A DNA stretch of 11,376 bases from an uncultured Bacilli bacterium (GCA_947589695.1 CANQBY010000027.1:1-11376), one strand, 5' to 3'. Shown: positions 1-6,449, counted from the stretch's first letter. The notes: generated by a model from the sequence alone, not told the origin. A program made the numbers and translations.

Positions 1-279
1 TAAAAAGTAAGTAAAAACATAATCCCAATATTCTTTAATAAAATCAACCCGATGAAGTTTAATACCTAAAATTTCACTAGTTTTTAGGGCATCATTATAA
101 TCTTGCTCTTGAGGACAAATATTTTCGCTTAAATTGGGATTACCTAAAGTATCATTATTAAGCATAGAATCCCAATTACGCATAAATAAACCTTCTACTT
201 CGTACCCTTCTTTTTTTAAAAGTAAAGCAGCAACCGCGGAATCAACCCCGCCACTTAAACCAACAATGACTTTTTTCAT
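1..279 (-). CDS. mnmA: tRNA-specific 2-thiouridylase MnmA, N-terminal part (runs off the left edge)
   Basis: Translating the minus strand from ATG at 279 gives 93 residues that continue past the window edge. The protein opens with MKKVIVGLSGGVDSAVAALL, the ATP-pyrophosphatase PP-loop (SGGVDSAV at residues 9-16) of MnmA. The later stretch ending in HRVDFIKEYWDYVF (about 77-89) is also typical of MnmA. The family transfers sulfur from a cysteine-desulfurase relay to U34 of Lys, Glu and Gln tRNAs in the cytoplasm. Residues 38-62 (NNDTLGNPN...CPQEQD) form an insert after the NWD motif that I associate with Mollicutes-type MnmA. The Cys at residue 55 lies in this insert. The start is supported by a modest GTGAT ribosome-binding site and an extended -10 promoter just upstream. 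The C-terminal tRNA-binding domains lie outside the window, so integrity cannot be judged. Confidence 0.93.
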   Translation of the reverse strand, partial: MKKVIVGLSGGVDSAVAALLLKKEGYEVEGLFMRNWDSMLNNDTLGNPNLSENICPQEQDYNDALKTSEILGIKLHRVDFIKEYWDYVFTYFL

Positions 280-295
280 AATACATCACGCGTTA

Positions 296-304
296 ATTAT
301 ATCA
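296..304 (-). promoter_or_regulatory. Extended -10 promoter for mnmA
   Basis: On the minus strand TGA precedes a perfect TATAAT (plus positions 296-301), about 17 bases upstream of the mnmA start codon. No good -35 hexamer lies 17 bases further up; the sequence there is a T-rich tract. I see no terminator between the upstream SpoIIM-like gene and mnmA, so read-through from that gene is also possible. Confidence 0.55.
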
Positions 305-325
305 TAATTTGAGAAAAAAGAAAAA

Positions 326-907
326 TTAATTTAAAATAAAGATGAGTTTACTTAGAATTAAACTACCAAAGAAGTATAAAAATAGATCATAAAGAAAGAT
401 TAAAAGAATAAGAAATATAATTTTTTTGAAGGTTAAAGAATAGGGATATTTTATTTTAGAAGATTTAGATAAATTATTTAAAAAAATTTTGGTAAGAGCA
501 ACTATTTTTAGTAAAATAAAGAATAATAGTAAAAGATAAATACCTTTGGTTAATAAATTAAAAAAACAAGAAAAAATAAAACCTTTTAGATGATAAATGC
601 TGATAAAACTAAAAATATTATAAAAAATACATATTTCTTCAAAAATTAAATATAAAGGAATAGTAATAATTCCAAGACCAATTAGGGAGGTTAAACTTAA
701 AAAGGTAATAATTAAAAAATGCAAAATAAAATAGTTTAAGTGATTGTTTTTTAATAACAAACTGAGATTATTTAAATCGTTAGTTAGAAGAGAATGATCG
801 ACTTTTTTAAAGATAAGAAAACTGATAATTAAGCTTAAAATACAAGTAAATATTAGGAATTTTTGGTACTTAGGATTTTTTAAAATACGAATTATACTAT
901 GATTCAT
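326..907 (-). CDS. SpoIIM-like (stage II sporulation protein M family) membrane protein, tentative
   Basis: A 193-residue, very hydrophobic protein. Likely membrane segments lie at about residues 16-34, 60-88, 89-105, 108-137 and 160-190, with a polar loop at 145-157. The central stretch (SLIGLGIITIPLYLIFEE, then YHLKGFIFSCFFNL) lines up by topology and spacing with the SpoIIM/DUF95 core as I recall it from Bacillus subtilis (LGISIIGLP..., then WKGFFLSF...). The length is also close (193 against about 214). The family's PQN motif after that region is replaced by LTKG. SpoIIM is part of the DMP peptidoglycan-hydrolase complex needed for engulfment, but members also occur in non-sporulating bacteria, so a sporulation role is not shown. 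The start ATG at 907 has GGTGA six bases upstream. If it is not SpoIIM, it is an unassigned multi-pass membrane protein. Confidence 0.5.
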   Translation of the reverse strand: MNHSIIRILKNPKYQKFLIFTCILSLIISFLIFKKVDHSLLTNDLNNLSLLLKNNHLNYFILHFLIITFLSLTSLIGLGIITIPLYLIFEEICIFYNIFSFISIYHLKGFIFSCFFNLLTKGIYLLLLFFILLKIVALTKIFLNNLSKSSKIKYPYSLTFKKIIFLILLIFLYDLFLYFFGSLILSKLIFILN

Positions 908-923
908 AAGATTTCACCATTAA

Positions 924-929
924 ATTATA
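924..929 (-). promoter_or_regulatory. -10 element of the SpoIIM-like gene
   Basis: A perfect TATAAT on the minus strand lies 16 bases upstream of the start codon at 907. It abuts the -35 (930-935) of the divergent micropeptide promoter, so the two promoters share DNA and may exclude each other. No convincing -35 or TGn extension is visible for this one. Confidence 0.4.
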
Positions 930-958
930 TTGCAAAAGTCTTAAAAATATGATAAATT
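930..958 (+). promoter_or_regulatory. Promoter of the 31-residue micropeptide
   Basis: TTGCAA at 930-935, a 17-base spacer, and TAAATT at 953-958 preceded by TGA (extended -10). The element ends 34 bases before the micropeptide start codon. It overlaps the divergent promoter of the SpoIIM-like gene. Confidence 0.5.
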
Positions 959-992
959 ATTAGAGTAATATTTTAAAGAAATGGTGATTTTA

Positions 993-1088
993 ATGAGTAA
1001 AAAAACACAAAAGATATTTGCTTGGGTAATGATTATTGCAATGGTCGCAAGTGTTGTGGCAACAATTATTTCATATGCTTTAGCATAA
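993..1088 (+). CDS. 31-residue single-pass membrane micropeptide, DUF4044-like
   Basis: An ATG at 993 preceded by ATGGTGATTTTA (GGTGAT Shine-Dalgarno) opens a frame of 31 codons ending at TAA 1086-1088. The product has a basic head (MSKKTQK) followed by one membrane helix (IFAWVMIIAMVASVVATII). The pattern K-x-F-x-W-(V/L)-M-x-I-A-M-V-x-S resembles the small Bacillota family DUF4044 as I recall it; these proteins are about 35 residues long and of unknown function. The gene has its own promoter, and a long imperfect stem downstream could end its transcript. A predicted RNA on the opposite strand covers its whole 3' untranslated region. A short basic-hydrophobic peptide with a convergent antisense RNA is also the architecture of type I toxins. 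The family match favours a conserved small membrane protein, but a toxin role is not excluded. Confidence 0.75.
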   Translation: MSKKTQKIFAWVMIIAMVASVVATIISYALA

Positions 1089-1172
1089 AAAAAGTAGTCC
1101 TGAATGGATATTTGTTACTAAAAGACTACGATTTAGAAATTAGAAGGAGTGTAGGTGTCATTCAGAACTACG
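1087..1172 (-). ncRNA. Predicted small RNA, antisense to the micropeptide 3' untranslated region
   Basis: On the minus strand a promoter (1179-1207) is followed at the expected start distance by an RNA of about 86 bases. Its ends pair over 13 continuous base pairs: plus positions 1159-1171 with 1094-1106, i.e. GUAGUUCUGAAUG with CAUUCAGGACUAC. The pairing is continuous only in the minus-strand RNA, where one pair is U-G; the plus-strand copy has a C-A mismatch there. Seven U residues follow (plus A-run 1087-1093), as in an intrinsic terminator. The enclosed 52 bases carry an exposed CUCCUUCU and a possible small hairpin CUAAA/UUUAG. The U-tract overlaps the micropeptide stop codon. I recognise no known RNA family. 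The simple alternative is that this is only a bidirectional terminator for the micropeptide gene and ddl, although a 52-base loop would be unusually large. Confidence 0.45.
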
Positions 1173-1178
1173 CTTTTT
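1087..1178. terminator. Long stem flanked by A- and T-runs, likely terminator on both strands
   Basis: The 13-base arms 1094-1106 and 1159-1171 are flanked by a seven-A run on the left and TTTTT (1174-1178) on the right. Each strand therefore reads stem then T-run. It lies between the convergent micropeptide gene and murF-ddl operon, and I see no other hairpin with a T-tract between 1089 and 1233. Confidence 0.5.
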
Positions 1179-1207
1179 ATTTTATAAAAAATTAGAGTTC
1201 GGGTCAA
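1179..1207 (-). promoter_or_regulatory. Promoter of the predicted small RNA
   Basis: On the minus strand TTGACC (plus 1202-1207; five of six to consensus), a spacer of exactly 17, then TAAAAT (plus 1179-1184; five of six). A start about 7 bases on falls at about 1172, right at the base of the long stem. There is no gene start between this promoter and the micropeptide stop, so it would serve only an RNA. Confidence 0.5.
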
Positions 1208-1216
1208 GAAAATTCG

Positions 1217-1236
1217 TTCGACATAATTCGACATCA
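1217..1236. repeat. Two tandem copies of a 10-base repeat, TTCGACAT plus two bases
   Basis: TTCGACAT occurs at 1217-1224 and again at 1227-1234, exactly one helical turn apart, preceded by a partial ATTCG. It overlaps the ddl stop codon (1234-1236) and lies 10 bases upstream of the -35 of the small-RNA promoter. It could be an activator or repressor site, or chance. Confidence 0.4.
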
Positions 1237-2268
1237 TCCTTTTAGAGCTTCCGTGATAAGTTTATCTAAAAGCTCAGAATAAGGAACATCACTATATTCA
1301 AATAATTTAGGATACATACTGATGGTTGTAAAACCAGGAATAGTATTAATTTCATTTAAATAAATTTCATCATCAATAATAAAGAAATCACAACGACTAT
1401 AACCATGACATTCTAAAACTTTAAAAGCTTTGATAGCTAACCCTTGAATTTTTGCTTCTAATTCTTGAGATAAAGGGGCGGGAATTAGAGTATTATTTTC
1501 GGAACTATTATATTTAGCATTAAAATCATAATAACCCTGAGAAGTTTTAATTTCGCCAACAGATGATGTAATAACCTCATGATTAGTTTCTAAAACGGCA
1601 CATTCTACTTCCCTTCCTTCAGCGGATTTTTCCACCAAAAGACGATTATCTAAAGCAAATACTTCGGGAATTTTCTTAGTTAATTCTAAAGTATTATTAA
1701 TTTTAAAAACTCCAATGGAAGATCCACTGTTGGCGGGTTTAAGATAAATGGGATAGTTAAATTTCGCAGTTATGACTTCTTTCATTTGGTTTAGGTTTAT
1801 ACTAGTATCTTCGTAGAGATATTCGTTATTATACTTTGTAAAATAAAGAAAATCCATTGTTTTAATATGATTGTATTCTAAAATAATTTTAGTTAAAATT
1901 TTATCCATCGTAACAAGACTGGCTCGAGGTTTATTGCCTAGATATTTGATATTTAAAAAGTCAAAAATGCTTGCTAAAGTGCCATCTTCCCCATTTTTGC
2001 CATGAATAACAATCCAAACTAAATCAAATTGCTTTAGATAAGAAAAGGGATTGGCAAGAGGTTCTAATTCTTGGGGTAGTGAACCAACCGGTAAAACAGT
2101 AATCGTATCTACTGGTTTAGTCCATAAATAAAAATGATTGTTTTTATCTAAATAAATGGGAGTAATTTGATATTTATGTTTATTTAGATTTTTGATAATT
2201 GAAGTAGCGGATGTAACAGATACTTCATGCTCGTTTGATGAACTGCCAAATAAAATAGCAAGTTTCAT
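1234..2268 (-). CDS. ddl: D-alanine--D-alanine ligase
   Basis: This 344-residue ATP-grasp enzyme condenses two D-alanines with ATP for the peptidoglycan stem peptide, in the cytoplasm. Visible motifs: the N-terminal GSSSNEHEVS (8-17), whose Glu contacts the first D-Ala; HGKNGEDG (89-96); the ATP-binding KPANSGSSIGV (177-187); EGREVE (217-222); RCDFF (292-296); and NEINTIPGF (305-313) with the metal-binding Glu and Asn. The omega-loop motif YYDFNAKY (246-253) keeps Tyr, as in D-Ala enzymes, so it does not look like a VanA-type D-lactate ligase. Length is normal for the family. The start ATG has AAGGAGG six bases upstream (plus 2275-2281), and that site overlaps the murF stop codon, which implies translational coupling. 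The gene ends in TGA. Confidence 0.97.
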   Translation of the reverse strand: MKLAILFGSSSNEHEVSVTSATSIIKNLNKHKYQITPIYLDKNNHFYLWTKPVDTITVLPVGSLPQELEPLANPFSYLKQFDLVWIVIHGKNGEDGTLASIFDFLNIKYLGNKPRASLVTMDKILTKIILEYNHIKTMDFLYFTKYNNEYLYEDTSINLNQMKEVITAKFNYPIYLKPANSGSSIGVFKINNTLELTKKIPEVFALDNRLLVEKSAEGREVECAVLETNHEVITSSVGEIKTSQGYYDFNAKYNSSENNTLIPAPLSQELEAKIQGLAIKAFKVLECHGYSRCDFFIIDDEIYLNEINTIPGFTTISMYPKLFEYSDVPYSELLDKLITEALKG

Positions 2269-2279
2269 TTAATTCCTCC

Positions 2280-3632
2280 TTATATGATGTTATTTACGAT
2301 ATCTAAAAAATGCATACCATTACTAGCTTTAATTAAAATAACATCATCTTTTTGTTTATTATTATTTATGTAATTAATGGCTTCTTCATTACTATTAAAA
2401 TGCAGAGAATTAGAAGGATTAAAACCATCATTAAGAGCTATTTTATTGATATTTGAGGCAAGATCGCCGATAGTAATTAATAAATCAATCTTATTTTCTA
2501 AAATTAAATGACCAATATCTTCGTGAATTTTAATGCCATACTCCCCTAGTTCTAAAATATCACCTAAAACAGCGATTTTGCGTCCGTGGAAAGCTTTTAA
2601 AACAGCAAGACTATAATAAACTGAGTCATAACTAGCATTGTAAGAATCATCAATTACGATATAATTGGAGCATTTAATTAATTCCATACGATGAGGCTCC
2701 GGGGTAATTTGAGCAAGTTTTTGAGCCACCAAATTTTTATCTAAATCAAATAAATCACTGATAGCTAAAGCTACTAGAGCATTATAAATAAAATGTTTAC
2801 CTAAAATAGGCATTGAATACTCTTTATTTTGATAGGTAAAACGACTGCCAGAACCATCATATTTAAGATTACTTGCCATATAATCACTCATATTATCTAA
2901 ACCATAAGTTATAAGATTATATTTATTATTATTAAGTTTTTGCCAGGCATGCAACAGATCATTATCATTATTAAGAAGAAGAGGGCCATTTAAGCCTTCT
3001 AAAATTTCTAATTTAGCTTGTAAAATATTTTCTCTAGAACCTAAATTACCAATATGGGCGGTACCAATATTTGTTATAACAGCAACGGTAGGTTTCGCAA
3101 TATTAGTAAGAACGCTTATCTCCCCTTTTTGGTTCATCCCCATTTCTAAGACGATTACTTCTTCGTCTTTACTAGAAAGTAAAGTAAGAGATAGACCAAT
3201 TTTAGTATTTAAGTTACCAGAAGTTTTTAAAACGCGATATTTAGTACTTAAAACATCACTAATAATATTTTTAGTACTAGTTTTACCGACACTTCCAGTA
3301 ACTGCGATGATCGGAATATTTAGTTCGGCTCTTTTTTTCTTAGCTAAATTAATTAAATACTCCGTAGTATCATCAACGATAATAATATTAACATCTTTAT
3401 CTTGTAAAAATTCAGAATCTAAAGCTATATTATTTAAAATAAGGGTTTTAGCCCCATTATTAATGGCTTCTTTGTAAAAAAGACTCCCATCATAAACTTC
3501 TCCCTTAAGACCAATATAAGTTTCGCCTGGTTTAATAGTCCTCGTATCTTTGGAAAGGTTTGATAGATAATCTTCGGAATTTCCTTGATACAATTGGGCT
3601 TGATTAAAATTTAAAATATCTTTAATAAGCAT
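2280..3632 (-). CDS. murF: UDP-N-acetylmuramoyl-tripeptide--D-alanyl-D-alanine ligase
   Basis: MurF attaches the dipeptide made by Ddl to UDP-MurNAc-tripeptide, the last cytoplasmic step of Park nucleotide synthesis. The 450-residue product is full length. Domain 1 carries SKDTRTIKPGETYIGLKG (27-44). Domain 2 carries the P-loop TGSVGKTS (112-119), EMGMNQKGE (163-171), TNIGTAHIG (187-195) and the ILQAK lysine region (203-207). Domain 3 carries PEPHRME (311-317), DDSYNA (328-333) and GDILELG (357-363). The start ATG at 3632 has AAAGGTGAT five bases upstream. It is the first gene of a two-gene operon with ddl, 11 bases apart. Its promoter region is shared back to back with the plus-strand gene at 3759. 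The canonical P-loop position between GS and GKT is Val here, a mild variation. Confidence 0.97.
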   Translation of the reverse strand: MLIKDILNFNQAQLYQGNSEDYLSNLSKDTRTIKPGETYIGLKGEVYDGSLFYKEAINNGAKTLILNNIALDSEFLQDKDVNIIIVDDTTEYLINLAKKKRAELNIPIIAVTGSVGKTSTKNIISDVLSTKYRVLKTSGNLNTKIGLSLTLLSSKDEEVIVLEMGMNQKGEISVLTNIAKPTVAVITNIGTAHIGNLGSRENILQAKLEILEGLNGPLLLNNDNDLLHAWQKLNNNKYNLITYGLDNMSDYMASNLKYDGSGSRFTYQNKEYSMPILGKHFIYNALVALAISDLFDLDKNLVAQKLAQITPEPHRMELIKCSNYIVIDDSYNASYDSVYYSLAVLKAFHGRKIAVLGDILELGEYGIKIHEDIGHLILENKIDLLITIGDLASNINKIALNDGFNPSNSLHFNSNEEAINYINNNKQKDDVILIKASNGMHFLDIVNNII

Positions 3633-3658
3633 TAAATATCACCTTTGTTTCTATAATA

Positions 3659-3667
3659 ATTATAACA
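3659..3667 (-). promoter_or_regulatory. Extended -10 promoter of the murF-ddl operon
   Basis: On the minus strand TGT precedes a perfect TATAAT (plus 3659-3664), 26 bases upstream of the murF start. Seventeen bases further up the sequence is ATACTA, a poor -35, so recognition would rest on the TGn extension. Confidence 0.5.
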
Positions 3668-3714
3668 TAATATGGATTTTTTAGTATTCTCTTTGCCATT
3701 TTTTTGTCATTTGC

Positions 3715-3743
3715 TAGACAAAAAATGCGATAATTGCTATAAT
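3715..3743 (+). promoter_or_regulatory. Strong promoter of the 122-residue unknown gene
   Basis: TAGACA at 3715-3720, a 17-base spacer, then a perfect TATAAT at 3738-3743, itself preceded by TGC (extended -10). The same TAGACA-17-TATAAT combination drives lon. The element lies inside the longer open frame that begins at 3672, which argues that translation starts at 3759 instead. Confidence 0.7.
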
Positions 3744-3758
3744 TTAAATGGTGATATT

Positions 3759-4127
3759 ATGATTTATAGAATAGGAATGTATGCGAAACATTATAAAGGA
3801 GAATCTTTATTAGATAAAAATATTTATCAAATTGAAGAACTGTTAGTAAGAGGTAAAGATATTTCTTCAGAAGTAACTTATACGGGAAAAGGTACTTTAG
3901 AAAATGCCGATAATTTAGTAGTATATGCAAATATTTTTCAGAATAATAAATTATTTGCAAGAGAATATGATGATTTAGCCCGGGAATTAACTTTTGAAGA
4001 ACAAAGAATGTTTGGCCAAACCCATATGGTGGAACCTTTAAATCAAGAAGAAATTAAAATAATAATGAGTCCCGAATTTAGAGAAGAAAAACTAAGAAGA
4101 ACTGAAGAAAAATTTAAAACAAGATAA
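3759..4127 (+). CDS. Conserved-looking hypothetical protein, 122 residues
   Basis: I do not recognise this family. An ATG at 3672 would give 151 residues, but the first 29 codons run through a near-perfect promoter. The ATG at 3759 has GGTGAT five bases upstream, so I choose 122 residues (MIYRIGMYAKHYKG...). The product is soluble and charged, with no signal peptide, membrane segment or cysteine. The N-terminal half looks mixed alpha/beta (GKDISSEVTYTGKGT, then ADNLVVYANIF at 50-60). The C-terminal third is charged and probably helical (EEIKIIMSPEFREEKLRR, 97-114). It is a single-gene unit, divergent from murF and convergent with lon, closed by a terminator that overlaps its own stop codon. 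The strong promoter suggests steady expression. Confidence 0.8.
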   Translation: MIYRIGMYAKHYKGESLLDKNIYQIEELLVRGKDISSEVTYTGKGTLENADNLVVYANIFQNNKLFAREYDDLARELTFEEQRMFGQTHMVEPLNQEEIKIIMSPEFREEKLRRTEEKFKTR

Positions 4128-4148
4128 AAAAGCCTAATAGGCTTTTTT
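4126..4148. terminator. Bidirectional intrinsic terminator between the unknown gene and lon
   Basis: AAAAAAGCC, loop TAATA, GGCTTTTTT: a perfect nine-base-pair inverted repeat with T-runs on both strands. Its first two bases are the end of the TAA stop of the plus-strand gene, and it lies three bases beyond the lon stop codon. It serves both convergent genes. Confidence 0.88.
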
Positions 4149-4151
4149 AAG

Positions 4152-6449
4152 TTAAAATAATTCTTCAAATATTTCATTATAATTTTTAACTAAAATAATA
4201 TCCATTTCATCTCTAATTGGAGTAGGAATCTCTTCTAAGTCTAATTCATTTAATGCGGGAATATAGACTTTTTTAATGTTATTATTGTAAGCGCCAATGA
4301 TTTTTTCTTTGATACCCCCAACTTTTAAGATATCGCCATTTAAAGAGATTTCACCAGTGAAAGCAAGATTACTGCTGATGGTTTTATTTAAAAGAAGACT
4401 TAAGATACAAGTGGTAATGGCAACACCGGCGCTAGGGCCATCTTTTTTCATAGCTCCTTCTAAAAAGTGAAGATGAATGTCTTTTAAGTTAAAGAAAAAA
4501 TCCATTAGTCGATATTCTTTTTGATGCGACTTAATAAAACTTAGAGCCACATTGGTGGATTCTTCCATCGTTTTACCAAGCATACCGGTAATTTGAAAGC
4601 CCCCCTTCCCTTCATAGACACAAGCTTCAACAGGGATAACGATACCCCAGGAATTGGCAATACCCAATGCATTAACGCGACCAACACCATCAACTTTTTT
4701 AAGTTCATATTTATTATATTTAGGAATACCAAGATACTCTTTTAATCTTACTTTACTGATTTTGGTTCGATCATTAATTTTACCTAAAACAACTAATTTA
4801 CGCATTATTTTCTCAATCATTCGATATAAGTCCCGGACACCAGCTTCCATCGTATAAGCATTAATTAAATATAAAAGCATTTCATCACTTATCGAAATAA
4901 TTTTATTATCAATTTTATTTTCGTCTAAGACTTTGGGAATTAAATATTTTTTAGCAATATCAACTTTTTCATAATCCGTATAACTAGATAGTTCAATAAT
5001 TTCTAAACGATCTTTTAAGGCCGCAGGAATATTTTCTAGGTTATTAGCGGTTAAAATAAAGAAGATATTAGATAAATCAAAAGGTTCTTCTAAATAATTA
5101 TCGACAAACTCAGAATTTTGTTCTTTATCTAAAATTTCTAATAAACTACTTGTTGGATCATCTTTATAATTAATAGTCATTTTATCGATTTCATCAATTA
5201 AGAAAACAGGATTTTTGGTCTGGCATTTGCGTAATCCTTGAATAATTTTACCGGGAGATGAACCCATATAAGTACGTTTATGACCAATAAGTTCGGAAGA
5301 ATCATTTAAACCACCAACACTTATTTTATAAAATTTACGATTTAGGGCCAAAGCAATATTTTTAGCAATACTAGTTTTACCTACACCAGGAGGACCCACA
5401 AGACAAATAATAGGACTTTTTAAATCTTTATTGTTATTTTTTAAAGCAACATATTCTAAAATCCGATTTTTAACCTCTTCTAAACCATAATGAGAAGTAT
5501 CTAATTTAGTTTTAATATCTTCTAAATTAAAATTTTCAAAACTTTCTTTATTCCAAGGAAGATTTAAAATCCAATCTAAATAGTTCCGAAGCATCGCATT
5601 TTCGGGAGAAATATCCGTGGTATATTCTAATTTTTTAATTTCATTTAAGATTTTAGCAGAAGTAGATTTAGGAATATTTAATTGGGTTAATTGCTCTTTA
5701 TAGCTAGTAGTAGTGGTATTTTCCGTTAAACCTAATTCAGATTCAATAATTTTAATTTTTTCTTTTAAAATAAATTCTTTTTGACTAGCTTCTAAAGTAT
5801 TAGTTAATTCTTCTTCAATTTTTTCATCTAATTTTAAAACTTCTAATTCAATATTGATATCTTTTAATAAGTTCTTAGCCCGATATAAAGCATTTATTTC
5901 TTCTAAATATTCTAGTTTTTTAGAAAAAGATAAGGGCATAAAAGAACAAATAGTATCAGTTAGGAGAGATAAATTATCAATAGTTTTAATTGTATTTAAA
6001 AGACTATTAGAAATATGACTAGAAGATTTGACATAAATAGTAGTTAATTCATTTAATTTTTTGATAAGAGCTTTTTTTTCAACTTCATCAACTTCCGGTA
6101 AATCAAGTTTAGTTACTTTAGCTTCTAATATATCTTTATTATCAGAATTATTATAGAATTTTAAGATTTTAACCCGAGTAGTACCTTTAATAGTTACTCT
6201 TACATGACCACTAGGTAATTCAATGCGACTTTTAATTTTACCAATTACTCCAACTTCCGGTAAATCATTTACTTCAGGGGTTTCTTCTAATTTATTTTTA
6301 GGAGTTATAACTAAGATCTCCCGACTAAAACTTTGGGTAGCAAGACTAGTAATATCTTTACTTAAAGCATTATTAAGTTCAATTTTGACTTCTTGATTGG
6401 GGAGCAAGATTAATCCTTTTAAGAGTATAACTGGTAGTATTTGTTCCAT
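4152..6449 (-). CDS. lon: ATP-dependent Lon protease
   Basis: Lon is a cytoplasmic hexameric AAA+ serine protease that degrades misfolded and some regulatory proteins. The 765-residue product has the LonN substrate-binding domain (about 4-200), a helical coiled-coil region (200-300), Walker A GPPGVGKTS (352-360), Walker B FLIDEIDK (416-423), an AAA arginine region (LKDRLE, 478-483) and the C-terminal protease domain. In the latter KDGPSAG holds the catalytic Ser673 and GGIKEK the catalytic Lys716, 43 residues apart as in E. coli Lon. Just before the catalytic loop, the usual PEGA-P-KDG reads LEGAMKKDG. The frame opens at 6470, but GGAGGAG lies inside those first codons and sits eight bases upstream of the ATG at 6449, so I start there (MEQILPVILL). 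It is transcribed from its own promoter. Confidence 0.96.
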   Translation of the reverse strand: MEQILPVILLKGLILLPNQEVKIELNNALSKDITSLATQSFSREILVITPKNKLEETPEVNDLPEVGVIGKIKSRIELPSGHVRVTIKGTTRVKILKFYNNSDNKDILEAKVTKLDLPEVDEVEKKALIKKLNELTTIYVKSSSHISNSLLNTIKTIDNLSLLTDTICSFMPLSFSKKLEYLEEINALYRAKNLLKDINIELEVLKLDEKIEEELTNTLEASQKEFILKEKIKIIESELGLTENTTTTSYKEQLTQLNIPKSTSAKILNEIKKLEYTTDISPENAMLRNYLDWILNLPWNKESFENFNLEDIKTKLDTSHYGLEEVKNRILEYVALKNNNKDLKSPIICLVGPPGVGKTSIAKNIALALNRKFYKISVGGLNDSSELIGHKRTYMGSSPGKIIQGLRKCQTKNPVFLIDEIDKMTINYKDDPTSSLLEILDKEQNSEFVDNYLEEPFDLSNIFFILTANNLENIPAALKDRLEIIELSSYTDYEKVDIAKKYLIPKVLDENKIDNKIISISDEMLLYLINAYTMEAGVRDLYRMIEKIMRKLVVLGKINDRTKISKVRLKEYLGIPKYNKYELKKVDGVGRVNALGIANSWGIVIPVEACVYEGKGGFQITGMLGKTMEESTNVALSFIKSHQKEYRLMDFFFNLKDIHLHFLEGAMKKDGPSAGVAITTCILSLLLNKTISSNLAFTGEISLNGDILKVGGIKEKIIGAYNNNIKKVYIPALNELDLEEIPTPIRDEMDIILVKNYNEIFEELF

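Noticed and set aside
1155..1187. Ten-codon plus-strand frame starting at GTG after AGAAGGAG
   Set aside because: The ribosome-binding site is good, but the frame is tiny and crosses the right arm of the stem and the T-run. The AGAAGGAG is better explained as the complement of the RNA loop.
1234..2268. Ddl as a vancomycin-resistance D-Ala-D-Lac ligase
   Set aside because: The specificity loop reads YYDFNAKY with Tyr, the pattern of ordinary D-Ala-D-Ala enzymes, and no vanH or vanX homologue is beside it.
3672..3758. Longer N-terminus for the 122-residue unknown protein (start at 3672)
   Set aside because: It runs through a near-consensus promoter (3715-3743), and only the ATG at 3759 has a ribosome-binding site at proper spacing.
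3757..3960. 67-codon open frame on the minus strand
   Set aside because: It lies antisense to the 3759-4127 gene, has no recognisable product and looks like an AT-rich shadow frame.
4541..4857. Open frames of 63 and 67 codons inside lon
   Set aside because: Both are out-of-frame shadows of the conserved Lon protease and AAA domains.
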